A model generated the notes under the pieces. The model was not told where the DNA came from. It did no database searches and saw only the letters and a program-made list of their open reading frames with translations. From Hephaestia sp. MAHUQ-44 (GTDB lineage Bacteria; Pseudomonadota; Alphaproteobacteria; Sphingomonadales; Sphingomonadaceae), in assembly GCF_023806085.1 (NCBI RefSeq), contig NZ_JAMSLX010000001.1, positions 371,387-435,386 on the forward strand: a stretch of DNA of 64,000 bases. The letters run 5' to 3'. Positions 44,631 through 53,313 of this stretch are shown in pieces (the first letter of the stretch is position 1; every line of letters starts with the position of its first letter). A program made the translations under genes and the position numbers.

Positions 44631-45257
44631 TTAAAGACTCACGTCGATTTTGAGGGGCAATTCCGCCTGCGCAACGGGGGCAAACGAGCGCCGATGGAGC
44701 GGCGACGGCCCGAACTGGCGCAACGCGCTGAGGTGAGCCGGCGCCGCATAGCCCTTATTCGCGTGCCAATCGTAGTGCGGATATGATTCGGCATGCGCGA
44801 TCATGATCGTGTCGCGAATGTGCTTGGCGATGATCGACGCGGCGGCGATGCACGTCGCAAGCGCGTCGCCACCGACCAGCGGCGTGGCGGCATAATCCCA
44901 GCGCGGCAGGCGGTTGCCATCGACCAGCACATGGCCCGGCGCGGCGCCCAATATGGCAGCAACCGCATCGACCGCGAGCGTCATCGCCTTCATCGTCGCC
45001 CAATAGATGTTGAGCCGATCGATCTCGTCGGCCTCGACGATCCCGACCCCGACGATCGCGCACGTCATCAGCCGATCGTGGAGGTGCGCCCGCGCGGTGG
45101 CGCTGAGCTTCTTCGAATCGTCGAGCCCGCGCGGAACACCGCGATCGGGCAGGATCACCGCGGCGGCGACCACCGGCCCCGCGAGCGGCCCCCTGCCCGC
45201 TTCGTCGACGCCGCAGACGGGCGCGGGATAGAGCCTTTCGTGGCGCCGGCTCGGCAT
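44631..45257 (-). CDS. rnhB: Ribonuclease HII
   Basis: A 208-residue RNase HII that removes ribonucleotides and RNA primers from DNA. Acidic catalytic residues are D18 and E19 in CGVDEAGRGPLAGP, the Asp in HVLVDGNRLP and the Asp in SIIAKHIRDTIM. PHYDWHANKGYAAPAHLSAL is the usual C-terminal block. Its ATG overlaps the stop of thiD; ccrM follows after 171 nt. Confidence 0.95.
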   Translation of the reverse strand: MPSRRHERLYPAPVCGVDEAGRGPLAGPVVAAAVILPDRGVPRGLDDSKKLSATARAHLHDRLMTCAIVGVGIVEADEIDRLNIYWATMKAMTLAVDAVAAILGAAPGHVLVDGNRLPRWDYAATPLVGGDALATCIAAASIIAKHIRDTIMIAHAESYPHYDWHANKGYAAPAHLSALRQFGPSPLHRRSFAPVAQAELPLKIDVSL

Positions 45258-46039
45258 CAGCCGTCGCGTTCGTCGAACGGGGCGCGGCCGAGCGAATGCC
45301 CCATCGGCCCCGAGCCCTGCCCCAGCCCCGGCGCGTGGGTGATCGCGGCGCGGACAAAGGCAATCCCGCGCTCGACCGCCTGATCGAGCGCGCCCCCCTG
45401 CCCCAACCCGGTTGCGATCGCACTCGCCAGCGTACAGCCGGTGCCGTGGGTATGGCGCGTGTCGATCCTCGGGTTGCTGAACAGCCGTCGCGCCGCGGGC
45501 GTGATCAGCCAGTCGTCGACCATCGGCCCTTCACGATGGCCGCCCTTGGCGAGCACCGCGCTGCCGGTGCCGAGCACCGCCGCCTCGCCACCGAGCGCGT
45601 GCAGTTCGGGCAGATTGGGGGTGGTGAGCGTGGCGATCCGCATCAACCGGCCGAAGGCGGCGATCGTCGCGTCGTCGGCCAGCACCGAGCCCGAGGTGGC
45701 GACCATCACCGGATCGAACACGATCGGCACATGCTGCACCGCCACGATGCGTTCGAGCGCATCGACCACGGCATTCGCGGTCTCGGCCGAGCCGATCATG
45801 CCGATCTTCACCGCATCGACGCCGATATCGCCGACGCACGACTCGATCTGCGCGAGCACCATATCGGCGGGCACGGGCATCACCCGCTGCACCCCCAGCG
45901 TATTCTGCGCGGTGAGCGCGGTGATCGCCGTCATCGCGTGGCCGCCGAGCATCGTCACCGTCTTGATATCGGCCTGAATGCCCGCACCACCGCCCGAATC
46001 GGACCCCGCGACGATCAGAATACGCGCCGGGCTCACCAT
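45257..46039 (-). CDS. thiD: Hydroxymethylpyrimidine/phosphomethylpyrimidine kinase
   Basis: A 260-residue thiamine-pathway kinase. Signatures: ILIVAGSDSGGGAGIQADIK, GGHAMTAITALTAQNTLGVQ, VKIGMIGSAE, the FDPVMVATSG strand and the anion-hole/catalytic block RHTHGTGCTLASAIATGL. ATG 46039 matches the family start. Just upstream is a short direct repeat (GTCAACTT-t-GTCAACTT). It overlaps rnhB by one base, so the two are one transcript. Confidence 0.94.
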   Translation of the reverse strand: MVSPARILIVAGSDSGGGAGIQADIKTVTMLGGHAMTAITALTAQNTLGVQRVMPVPADMVLAQIESCVGDIGVDAVKIGMIGSAETANAVVDALERIVAVQHVPIVFDPVMVATSGSVLADDATIAAFGRLMRIATLTTPNLPELHALGGEAAVLGTGSAVLAKGGHREGPMVDDWLITPAARRLFSNPRIDTRHTHGTGCTLASAIATGLGQGGALDQAVERGIAFVRAAITHAPGLGQGSGPMGHSLGRAPFDERDG

Positions 46040-46256
46040 GACGCGGCCCCCGAAGTTGACAAAGTTGACGCGCTGGAGGGGGTAGCCCGACGGGTACACG
46101 TTGGAAGCGAGAGGCGAAGCGAGAGGCAGGTCGAGACGATCATGCGGCCATAGTGGCACAGCGAGGCGGTTGTAGGACAGACCCTAGCGCCGCCGCCTGC
46201 GCGCGCTTGCGCGAACGCGCGCGCAGGCGTCATCATGCAACCGAAAGGGGACAGCC

Positions 46257-47257
46257 ATGACCCACCTATCGCGGCGCGGCATGATCGGCATGGGGGGCGC
46301 GATCGCGGTCGCGAGCGGCGCACGGGCCGCCATCACCGACGACGATCCGATCGCGATCGTCTCGACGTGGGATTTCGGCAAGGCAGCCAATGCGGCGGCG
46401 CTGGCAAGGCTCAACGCAGGCGGGACGCCGCTCGACGCCGTCGAGGCGGGCGCGCGCGTGCCCGAGGCCGATCCCGACAATCATTCGGTCGGCTATGGCG
46501 GCTATCCCGACCGCGACGGGCACGTCACGCTCGACGCGATCATCATGGACGAGGACGGGCGCGTCGGCGCGGTCGCGGCGCTCGAGGACATCGTCCACGC
46601 GATCACCGTGGCGCGGAGCGTGATGGAAAAGACGCCGCACACGCTGCTGGTGGGTGAGGGGGCGACGCGTTTTGCGCTCGATCAGGGGATGGCGCGCACC
46701 AAGTTGCTGACCCCGGCGGCCGAGACCGCGTGGCGCGACTGGCTCAAAACCGCCGATTACCGGTCCATTGCCAATATCGAGAACCAATTGCCCGGCCCGC
46801 CGGATCGGCGCTGAATCACGACACGATCGAGATCATCGCACGCGGACGTGACGGGCATATGGCGGCGGCGTGCACGACATCGGGCATGGCATTCAAGATG
46901 CGCGGGCGCGTCGGCGATTCGCCGCAGGCGGGGTGCGGGTTGTTCGTCGAGCGCGGCGTCGGCGCCGCGGTGTCGACCGGGATGGGCGAGGAAGTGATCC
47001 GCATCGCGGGCACCGCGCGCGTGGTGGCGTCGATGCGGAGCGGGATGACGCCCGCGGCCGCATGCCGCGAGGCCTGCGAACATATCGCCCGGCTGCGCGG
47101 GGAGGCGATCCGGGGGATGCAGGTGGGGTTCCTCGCCTTGGGCAAGGATGGCGCGGTGGGTGCGTTCGCGTTGGTGCCGGGGTTTACCTATGCGGTGACG
47201 CGGGCGGCGCGCGCGGCGGCAGTGCTGCCGGCGGGGAGTTTGTTTTCCGAGGGCTGA
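46257..47257 (+). pseudogene. Glycosylasparaginase (N4-(beta-GlcNAc)-L-asparaginase), frameshifted
   Basis: Two frames together make a full Ntn-hydrolase. Frame 1 (46257-46814) holds a twin-arginine-type leader (THLSRRGMIGMGGAIAVASG) and the alpha part through DYRSIANIENQLPGPPDRR-stop. The other frame continues from about 46800 with SALNHDTIEIIARG, CTTSGMAFKMRGRVGDSP and the beta part to 47257. Thr in HDT is the expected nucleophile freed by autocleavage. A one-base loss near 46797-46805 (gatcggcgctg) explains the break. No good start precedes the beta part, so it is probably inactive, or a sequencing error is present. Confidence 0.75.
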
Positions 47258-47530
47258 CTTGCGCGCATCAGACCTATGCCGCCGTCACCCCGGACTGGTG
47301 CGGCGATGATCCCTTTCGCACCGATCTCCCTTCTCGATTCACCTCCCCGGCGAAGGCCGGGGTCCAGTTACGACCGGTCCGATATTGGACCCCGGCCTTC
47401 GCCGGGGAGGTCAACAGATGTACGCATCCGAAGGGGATATCGCCGACCTGTTCCGGGGGCCAACGCGCCTCGAACGCTACCGCTCGTGGAGGGTTGGATG
47501 CCGGAACACGTCCGGCATGACGGAGAGAAC
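47258..47530. other. Non-coding gap between convergent genes
   Basis: No gene is supported. The stretch is dominated by the long palindrome at 47342-47412, which probably acts as a transcription block for the asparaginase remnant and for glmM. Confidence 0.6.
47342..47412. repeat. Long inverted repeat between asparaginase remnant and glmM
   Basis: Two perfect 26-nt arms, 47342-47367 (acctccccggcgaaggccgg onward) and 47387-47412, flank a 19-nt loop. Each arm itself contains the smaller palindrome ccccggcgaaggccgggg-type. It lies between converging genes and could be a bidirectional terminator or a repeat-family member. Confidence 0.85.
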
Positions 47531-48871
47531 CTACACCGCGGCCTGCTCCACGGCCGCGCAGATGCGGTCGACCACGGCTTTGACCTGCGCCGAATCGTCG
47601 CCTTCGGCCATCACCCGGATCACCGGCTCGGTGCCCGAGGGACGGATGACGAGGCGGCCGGTGCCGTCGAGTTCGGCCTCGGCGGCGGCGATCGCGTCCT
47701 TCACGCGCGCATCGTCGAGCGGTTTGCCGCCCTTGAAGCGGACGTTCCTGAGCAGTTGCGGGACGGGATCGAAGCGGTGGAGCACCTCGCTGGCGGGCGC
47801 GCGGGCGTGGACGATCTCGCCCAGGATCTGCAGGCTCGCCACCAGCCCGTCGCCGGTGGTCGCATAATCCGACAGGATGATGTGCCCCGATTGCTCGCCG
47901 CCGACATTGTAGCCGTCGCGCCGCATCGCCTCGAGCACGTGCCGGTCGCCGACCTTGGTGCGCAGCAGCCCGAGCCCTTCGGCGGCGAGGTGGCGTTCGA
48001 GCCCGAGGTTCGACATCACCGTCGCGACCAGCCCGCCGCCGCGCAGCCGCCCGCGCTTGGCCCAGGAGGTCGCGATCGTCGCCATCAACTGGTCGCCATC
48101 GACGATCCGGCCGTTTTCGTCGCACACGATCAGCCGATCGGCATCGCCATCGAGCGCGATGCCGAGATGCGCGCCCGAAGCGACGACGGTCTCGCACATC
48201 GTCTCGGGCGCGGTCGAGCCGACGCGCTGGTTGATGTTCTTGCCGTTGGGCTCGACCCCGATCGCGACCACCTGCGCACCCAATTCCCACAAAGCGGAAG
48301 GCGCGACCTGATAGGCGGCGCCATTGGCGCAATCGACGACGATCTTGAGTCCCTCAAGCGTCAGCGCCTCGGGAAAGGTCATCTTGGCGGCGTGGATATA
48401 GCGCCCGCGCGCATCCTCGACGCGGCGCGCGCGGCCGATCTCGGCGGCGGGGGCGAGCGCGACATCGCCATCGATCAGCGCCTCGATCCGGCTTTCGTCC
48501 TCGTCGGACAATTTGTAGCCATCGGGGCCGAACAGCTTGATCCCGTTATCGGCGAACGGATTGTGGCTGGCCGAGATCATCACCCCCAGATCGGCGCGCA
48601 TCGAATGCGTCAGCATCGCCACCGCCGGCGTCGGCATCGGCCCGACCAGTACCACGTCCATCCCGACCGCGGTGAACCCCGCGACCATCGCGTTTTCGAG
48701 CATATAGCCCGACAGCCGCGTGTCCTTGCCGATCACGACGCGGTGCTTGTGGCTGCCGCGCACGAAATGCGCGCCGGCGGCCATGCCGACCTTCATCGCC
48801 ATTTCGGCCGTCATCGGCGACGCGTTGGTCAGCCCCCTGATCCCGTCGGTGCCGAAATATTTTCTTGCCAT
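47531..48871 (-). CDS. glmM: Phosphoglucosamine mutase
   Basis: A 446-residue enzyme converting glucosamine-6-P to glucosamine-1-P for UDP-GlcNAc, peptidoglycan and LPS. It starts [20 protein letters not shown]. The phosphoserine is S102 in [15 protein letters not shown], the metal loop is [11 protein letters not shown], the sugar loop is [10 protein letters not shown] and the phosphate-binding loop is [14 protein letters not shown]. Length is standard. Confidence 0.96.
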   Translation of the reverse strand: MARKYFGTDGIRGLTNASPMTAEMAMKVGMAAGAHFVRGSHKHRVVIGKDTRLSGYMLENAMVAGFTAVGMDVVLVGPMPTPAVAMLTHSMRADLGVMISASHNPFADNGIKLFGPDGYKLSDEDESRIEALIDGDVALAPAAEIGRARRVEDARGRYIHAAKMTFPEALTLEGLKIVVDCANGAAYQVAPSALWELGAQVVAIGVEPNGKNINQRVGSTAPETMCETVVASGAHLGIALDGDADRLIVCDENGRIVDGDQLMATIATSWAKRGRLRGGGLVATVMSNLGLERHLAAEGLGLLRTKVGDRHVLEAMRRDGYNVGGEQSGHIILSDYATTGDGLVASLQILGEIVHARAPASEVLHRFDPVPQLLRNVRFKGGKPLDDARVKDAIAAAEAELDGTGRLVIRPSGTEPVIRVMAEGDDSAQVKAVVDRICAAVEQAAV

Positions 48872-48990
48872 CGTGCCGCGCTCTATCCGCTATGTTGTGT
48901 CTTCTGTTTCAGCATCGCTGCAACAGGGCGGTGCCGGGCCGGTACCGCGTCCGTCCAGACCTGTAACGGCTCAGGGAGCCAAGCGCGAGC

Positions 48991-50250
48991 ATGTCCAAGA
49001 CCACACGCATTCTGCTCGCGCTCGCGCTCGGCCTGGCGGCGGGAATCGGGCTGGCGGCGCTTGCCCCCGATTGGGTATCGCGCGTCACGCAAATCGCGCA
49101 GCCGATTGGCACCGCGTGGCTCAACGGGTTGCAGATGACGATCGTGCCGCTGGTGGTCGCGCTGATCGTGACCGGGATCGCCGCGAGTGCCGAGGCCGCG
49201 CGCGCCGGGCGACTGACGGCGCGTGCGCTGGTGACCTTCGTCGCCTTGCTCTGGGCCGCCTCGGCATTGGCGGCGCTGGTGACGCCGGCGCTGCTCGACG
49301 CCTTCCCGCTGCCCGCCAGCGCCAAGGCCGGGCTGACCGCCGCGCTTGCCCATGCCGGGCCGGTGGGCGAGATCGCGCCCTTCTCACAATTCATCGAGAC
49401 ATTGGTGCCGACCAACGTCGTCACCGCAGCGGCGAACAACGCCTTCCTGCCGCTGATCGTGTTCGCGCTGGTGTTCGGCTTCGCGCTTACCCGGCTGCCC
49501 GCCGAGCAGCGCGAGCGGATGACCGGATTCTTCCAGATCATCGCCGACGCGATGGTGGTGGTGATCAACTGGGTGCTGTGGCTGGGGCCGATCGGGGTGT
49601 TCGCGCTGGCGCTGGTGTTCGGCGCCAAGGCCGGCACCTCGGCGATCGGCGTGCTCGTCCATTATGTCGCGATCGTCTCGGCGGTGGGGATCGTCGTCTG
49701 GCTGCTCGCCTTTCCGCTGGGGGCGATCGGCGGGCGGATTCGGTTCGGGCGCTTCGTGCGCGCGACCGGGCCTGCCCATGCGGTCGCGATCAGCACGCAA
49801 AGCTCGCTCGCCTCGCTGCCCGCGATGCTGCGCGCGACCGACGATCTGGGCGTGCCGGTGGCCAAGAGCGGGATCGTGCTGCCGCTCGCGGTCGCGATCT
49901 TCCGCGTCACCGGGCCGCCGATGAACCTCGCGGTCGCGATCTATGTCGCGCACCTCTACGGCGTGCCGCTGGGGCCGGCGCAGATCGCGGCGGGGATCGC
50001 GGTGGCGGCGGTGACGACGATGGGCGCGGTGGGGCTGCCGGGGCAGGTGAGCTATATCAGTTCAATCGCGCCGATCTGCATCGCGATGGGCAGCCCGATC
50101 GCGGCGCTGGGGCTGCTGGTTGCGGTCGAGACGCTGCCCGATCTGGTGCGCACGGTGGGCAATGTGGCGATGGACATCGCGGTGACCGCGACGGTCGGGC
50201 GGCGCAAGCCGGGCGATGGGGCGGAAACGGTGCCTGTTGCCGAACCCTAA
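48991..50250 (+). CDS. Dicarboxylate/amino-acid:cation symporter (DAACS)
   Basis: A 419-residue transporter of the SLC1/GltP fold. TM region starts [20 protein letters not shown]; the family signatures are [20 protein letters not shown], the serine-rich hairpin [20 protein letters not shown] (HP1) and [20 protein letters not shown] (TM7). HP1 reads SSLASLP rather than the usual SSxxTLP. Substrate is not predictable. Its stop overlaps that of the convergent ynfA-like gene by 4 nt. Confidence 0.9.
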   Translation: MSKTTRILLALALGLAAGIGLAALAPDWVSRVTQIAQPIGTAWLNGLQMTIVPLVVALIVTGIAASAEAARAGRLTARALVTFVALLWAASALAALVTPALLDAFPLPASAKAGLTAALAHAGPVGEIAPFSQFIETLVPTNVVTAAANNAFLPLIVFALVFGFALTRLPAEQRERMTGFFQIIADAMVVVINWVLWLGPIGVFALALVFGAKAGTSAIGVLVHYVAIVSAVGIVVWLLAFPLGAIGGRIRFGRFVRATGPAHAVAISTQSSLASLPAMLRATDDLGVPVAKSGIVLPLAVAIFRVTGPPMNLAVAIYVAHLYGVPLGPAQIAAGIAVAAVTTMGAVGLPGQVSYISSIAPICIAMGSPIAALGLLVAVETLPDLVRTVGNVAMDIAVTATVGRRKPGDGAETVPVAEP

Positions 50251-50573
50251 ACCCGGTGCGGGCCGAAGAAGATGACGGCAGCGCCCAAGAGGCACAGCGC
50301 GACGCCGCCGATATCCCAGCGATCGGGGCGCACGCCCTCGGCCAGCCACAGCCATAACAGCGCGGCGGTGATGTAGATCCCGCCATAAGCGGCATAGGCG
50401 CGGCCCGCGTGCGCGGTATCGACGAGCGTCAGCAGCCAGGCGAAGAGGATAAGCGCCGCGCAGCCGGGGACGAGCCACAGCAGCGACTTGCCCATCCTGA
50501 GCCAGGCCCAGAACGCGAAGCAGCCCGCGATTTCCGCCAAAGCCGCGCCGATATAGACGATCGTCGATTGCAT
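50247..50573 (-). CDS. YnfA family membrane protein
   Basis: A 108-residue four-helix protein of the UPF0060/YnfA family, related to small multidrug transporters. Signatures: [20 protein letters not shown] near the N-terminus, [20 protein letters not shown] in helix 3 and [19 protein letters not shown] at the end. Length is typical. It probably works as a dimer in the inner membrane. Confidence 0.93.
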   Translation of the reverse strand: MQSTIVYIGAALAEIAGCFAFWAWLRMGKSLLWLVPGCAALILFAWLLTLVDTAHAGRAYAAYGGIYITAALLWLWLAEGVRPDRWDIGGVALCLLGAAVIFFGPHRV

Positions 50574-50611
50574 CGGCCGACCGTAACCGTCTGCGATCGG
50601 CTTGTCTGCCG

Positions 50612-51940
50612 TTACGCCCCGCGCCCGTCACGCCCATAGACGTCGGGGCGGAAGGTGACGCCGGCCTTGGTCGGCTGGGCGGTGATGTACGTGAGGTAGA
50701 CCGGGACCGCGACCGGCAGCACCACGGCTTCCTCGGGCTTGCTGGTCTTCACCGGCACCGGGCGCTGGAGCAGCCAGCGGCCCAGCACCATCGCGTGTTC
50801 GAGCCGGATGCAGCCGTTGCTGAAATGGCGATCGCTCTTGGCGAGCAGCGCGCGATCGGGGGTGTCGTGCAGATAGATGCCGTCATCGTTGGGGAAAGTG
50901 AATTTGACCCGGCCCATCGAATTGTTCGCCCCCGGCAACTCGCGCAGGCGGATATCCTGCTTGCCCGCGACCACCGCGGGCCAATCGATCTGCGCGGCGG
51001 GAATGGTCGTCGCCGAGGCGCTCCAGTCCGACAGCGCCTCGATCCGCATCGTCGCGAGCGAACGGCCCGAGGCAACCTTCTTCGCGATGCTGCCGCGCGC
51101 GAGATAGGTCGGGATGTTCCAATAGGGGTTCACGATCGCCCAGTGGAGCGAGCCGACCAGCATCGGGGTCTGCGTTTCCTTGGCCCCCACCACGACGCGC
51201 ATCGTGCCGACCTGCTTGCCCGCCTCATAATACCACAGCCGCCCCGACGAGGCATCGACCATGACGTGGCGGACCCAGGGGCCGGGCAGGATGCGCGCAC
51301 GATCCATATTGAGGCGCAGCCGGGCGATCTCTGATTCGGGCATCCGCGCCGCCGCCGCGCGCGCCATCGCGTCGCGCAGCTCGACATAGGCGCGGCTCAT
51401 CCACGCCATATCGGCGATATATTGCTTGAACGACGGAGGAAACGACGCCGCGGTCAGCACCTGCACGGGCTTGAGCTTCTTCGGCTTGAGCGCCTTGTCG
51501 GCATAGGTGACGTCGACGTCGCGCGCCGGGCGCCGCTGATCGCGGACATAGGTAGCGAAGGCTTTGGACAAGGCGAGTTCGGCGCGGGCGAGATCCTCCG
51601 GCGCGCCGCTGCGCGCGGTGGCGATGGCCGCGACGAGATCGTCGGGATCATAGGCCGACGGCTTGAGGCCATCGAGCCATGCGGTCGCAAGATAGCTGAC
51701 CAGCTTGTCGGCCTGCGGGCCAAGCTTACCGCCCTCGATCCACAAGGGGCGGAAGCCGCGCTGGCGATAGAAACGCTTGAGGTCGCCGCCCGCTTTATCC
51801 TCGATCGCGGCGATGACCACAGGGCTGGTCGCCGCGCGCGATGCAGCCGCGGGCGGCGGCGCCAGAGCGGCGGCGCCCGACGGGATCGACAGCAGGACGG
51901 CGGCGGCGGCGAGATAATGGGGAGTGCGGAACCGTCGCAC
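50612..51940 (-). CDS. L,D-transpeptidase (YcbB/LdtD-like)
   Basis: A 442-residue periplasmic enzyme making 3-3 crosslinks in peptidoglycan. Signal peptide about 1-25 ([20 protein letters not shown]). An N-terminal scaffold region ([20 protein letters not shown]) resembles YcbB. The catalytic YkuD domain (about 225-400) shows [20 protein letters not shown] and [12 protein letters not shown]...HFSNGCIRL, with His and the nucleophilic Cys; the site reads SNGC instead of the common SHGC. The start is GTG. Followed at 38 nt by the ynfA-like gene. Confidence 0.9.
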   Translation of the reverse strand: MRRFRTPHYLAAAAVLLSIPSGAAALAPPPAAASRAATSPVVIAAIEDKAGGDLKRFYRQRGFRPLWIEGGKLGPQADKLVSYLATAWLDGLKPSAYDPDDLVAAIATARSGAPEDLARAELALSKAFATYVRDQRRPARDVDVTYADKALKPKKLKPVQVLTAASFPPSFKQYIADMAWMSRAYVELRDAMARAAAARMPESEIARLRLNMDRARILPGPWVRHVMVDASSGRLWYYEAGKQVGTMRVVVGAKETQTPMLVGSLHWAIVNPYWNIPTYLARGSIAKKVASGRSLATMRIEALSDWSASATTIPAAQIDWPAVVAGKQDIRLRELPGANNSMGRVKFTFPNDDGIYLHDTPDRALLAKSDRHFSNGCIRLEHAMVLGRWLLQRPVPVKTSKPEEAVVLPVAVPVYLTYITAQPTKAGVTFRPDVYGRDGRGA

Positions 51941-51957
51941 TCCCCCGACGTGGCTGC

Positions 51958-52209
51958 TCAGCCTCTCTCTCCCACCCCGCTGGGGGCCGGCGGCGGTGGC
52001 GGCGGCGCCGGAATGGCATTGGCGTGGTACATGCCGTCACTGGTGTAATAGCCATCGACGATGCCGTCGCCGTCACGATCGGCGGCGACGCTGCCGGCGA
52101 CGGCGCCGGGCGGTGGCGGCGGCGCTGCGGCCAATTCCGCCTTCTTGGCGCAGGCGGTGAGCGCAACCGCACCAAGCCCCACCAACAGGATCGTTTTAAA
52201 GCGCATCAT
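51958..52209 (-). CDS. Small lipoprotein with an EF-hand-like calcium loop
   Basis: An 83-residue protein with lipoprotein signal MMRFKTILLVGLGAVALTAC (cleaved before Cys20). The mature chain has proline runs at both ends (PPPPPG, PPPPPPAP) around DRDGDGIVDGYYTSDGMYH, in which DRDGDGIVDG fits a DxDxDG calcium-binding loop. AAGGA precedes the ATG. It lies 17 nt ahead of the L,D-transpeptidase gene and may be co-expressed. Function is unknown. Confidence 0.8.
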   Translation of the reverse strand: MMRFKTILLVGLGAVALTACAKKAELAAAPPPPPGAVAGSVAADRDGDGIVDGYYTSDGMYHANAIPAPPPPPPAPSGVGERG

Positions 52210-52404
52210 TGCTTTCCTTTTCGAACGTGCCTCTTTCCCCAGACACGAATGCGCCCCCCGATGCGCGGGATGTGGCCGGAGCGTCGGGACGGTCCATGGC
52301 TTAGCGCCAGACGGTGCGCTGCAAGAGCCAAACCGCCGGAAACGGGGGTGTTGGAGTTGGTTCGGTTGCCTGAAACAGCGGCGGCACCGAACAAAGCTGT
52401 AGCG

Positions 52405-53097
52405 CTACAGCCAGCGCCAGATGCCTGCGCCCCAGCCGGCGAGCGGGAGATGCGCCCAGCTTGCGATGAGCCACAAGAGGAGGCCGCCCGCCCAATCGTG
52501 CGGCCGGAACCCGCCAAAGCGCGCGCGGCCGGCGGCGATCGCGGCGAAAGGCCAATAGCTCGTCTTCGCCTCCCACGCGCGCCAGATGTCAGGCTGGAGT
52601 CGCTCCTTCTTCCGATCCTGAAGCGCGGCGCCGACCAGCGCCAGCACGACGATCGACCCGGCGAGGATGACGTTCGACGGATCGGGAAACACCGCGATAT
52701 GGCACAGCCCCCACAGGCCGAAGCCCCACATCATCGGATGGCGCGTCACCGCGAACACGCCGCGCGCCTCGCCCGGCATCGTCGTGTTGCCGGTCGGATG
52801 GGGGAAGGCCGGATTGCCGATCAGCGAGCCGACGAACAGCACGCTCGCCACCAGCATCACCGCCGAGACGATCGCCCACAGCACCTCGCCCACCGGCCAG
52901 AGCGGCGCCGCCGCGGGGGCAGCGATATAGGCATAGACCAGCCAGCCCAGCGTCACGAACGACACGAGCGTGTAGACAAGAAGGAAGCCGCCCTCGCCCA
53001 TCACGCGGACGAGGCCCCCGCGCAGCGGATGCGACATCACGAAATGCGATCCGACGAAGGCGACCGCCGCCGCCAGCACCATGCCCGTTGCGTCCAT
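52405..53097 (-). CDS. NnrU family membrane protein
   Basis: A 230-residue, six-helix protein: VGSHFVMSHPLRGGLVRVMG at the start and FAVTRHPMMWGFGLWGLCHI in the middle are the NnrU/isoprenylcysteine-methyltransferase-like signatures. Some homologues lie with denitrification genes or are zeta-carotene isomerase-like; neither context is present here, so only the family is assigned. Confidence 0.88.
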   Translation of the reverse strand: MDATGMVLAAAVAFVGSHFVMSHPLRGGLVRVMGEGGFLLVYTLVSFVTLGWLVYAYIAAPAAAPLWPVGEVLWAIVSAVMLVASVLFVGSLIGNPAFPHPTGNTTMPGEARGVFAVTRHPMMWGFGLWGLCHIAVFPDPSNVILAGSIVVLALVGAALQDRKKERLQPDIWRAWEAKTSYWPFAAIAAGRARFGGFRPHDWAGGLLLWLIASWAHLPLAGWGAGIWRWL

Positions 53098-53174
53098 CAG
53101 CAGGCTCCCGGAGTGGTCTGGACGGAAACCTATCGCAAACGCACGGCTTTGGAAACGATACCACGCACCCCTGG

Positions 53175-53313
53175 GGCGATCGACATTTAGATCAGGCCGA
53201 GCCGAAAATGGTGATTTGCCGTGATCCGGAGCGCAGCGTACTTCAGTACGTGAGCATCGGAAGCGCGGGAAATCGCCATTTGCAGGCCGGCATGGGCTGA
53301 ATGTCGATTGCGC
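53175..53313. repeat. Large imperfect palindromic element downstream of the POT gene
   Basis: Nested inverted repeats share one centre: outer arms near 53175-53190 and 53298-53313 (cgacatttag / ctgaatgtcg), inner arms aaaatggtgatttgcc (53205-53220) and gggaaatcgccatttgc (53267-53283), and a central hairpin cgta-cttcag-tacg at 53237-53250. It ends at the stop codon of the POT transporter gene. It resembles a dispersed intergenic element and may stop transcription. Confidence 0.65.

Noticed and set aside
46050..46080. Direct repeat GTCAACTT-t-GTCAACTT just upstream of thiD as an operator
   Set aside because: Only two short units, partly within a possible upstream reading frame; not enough for a regulatory call.
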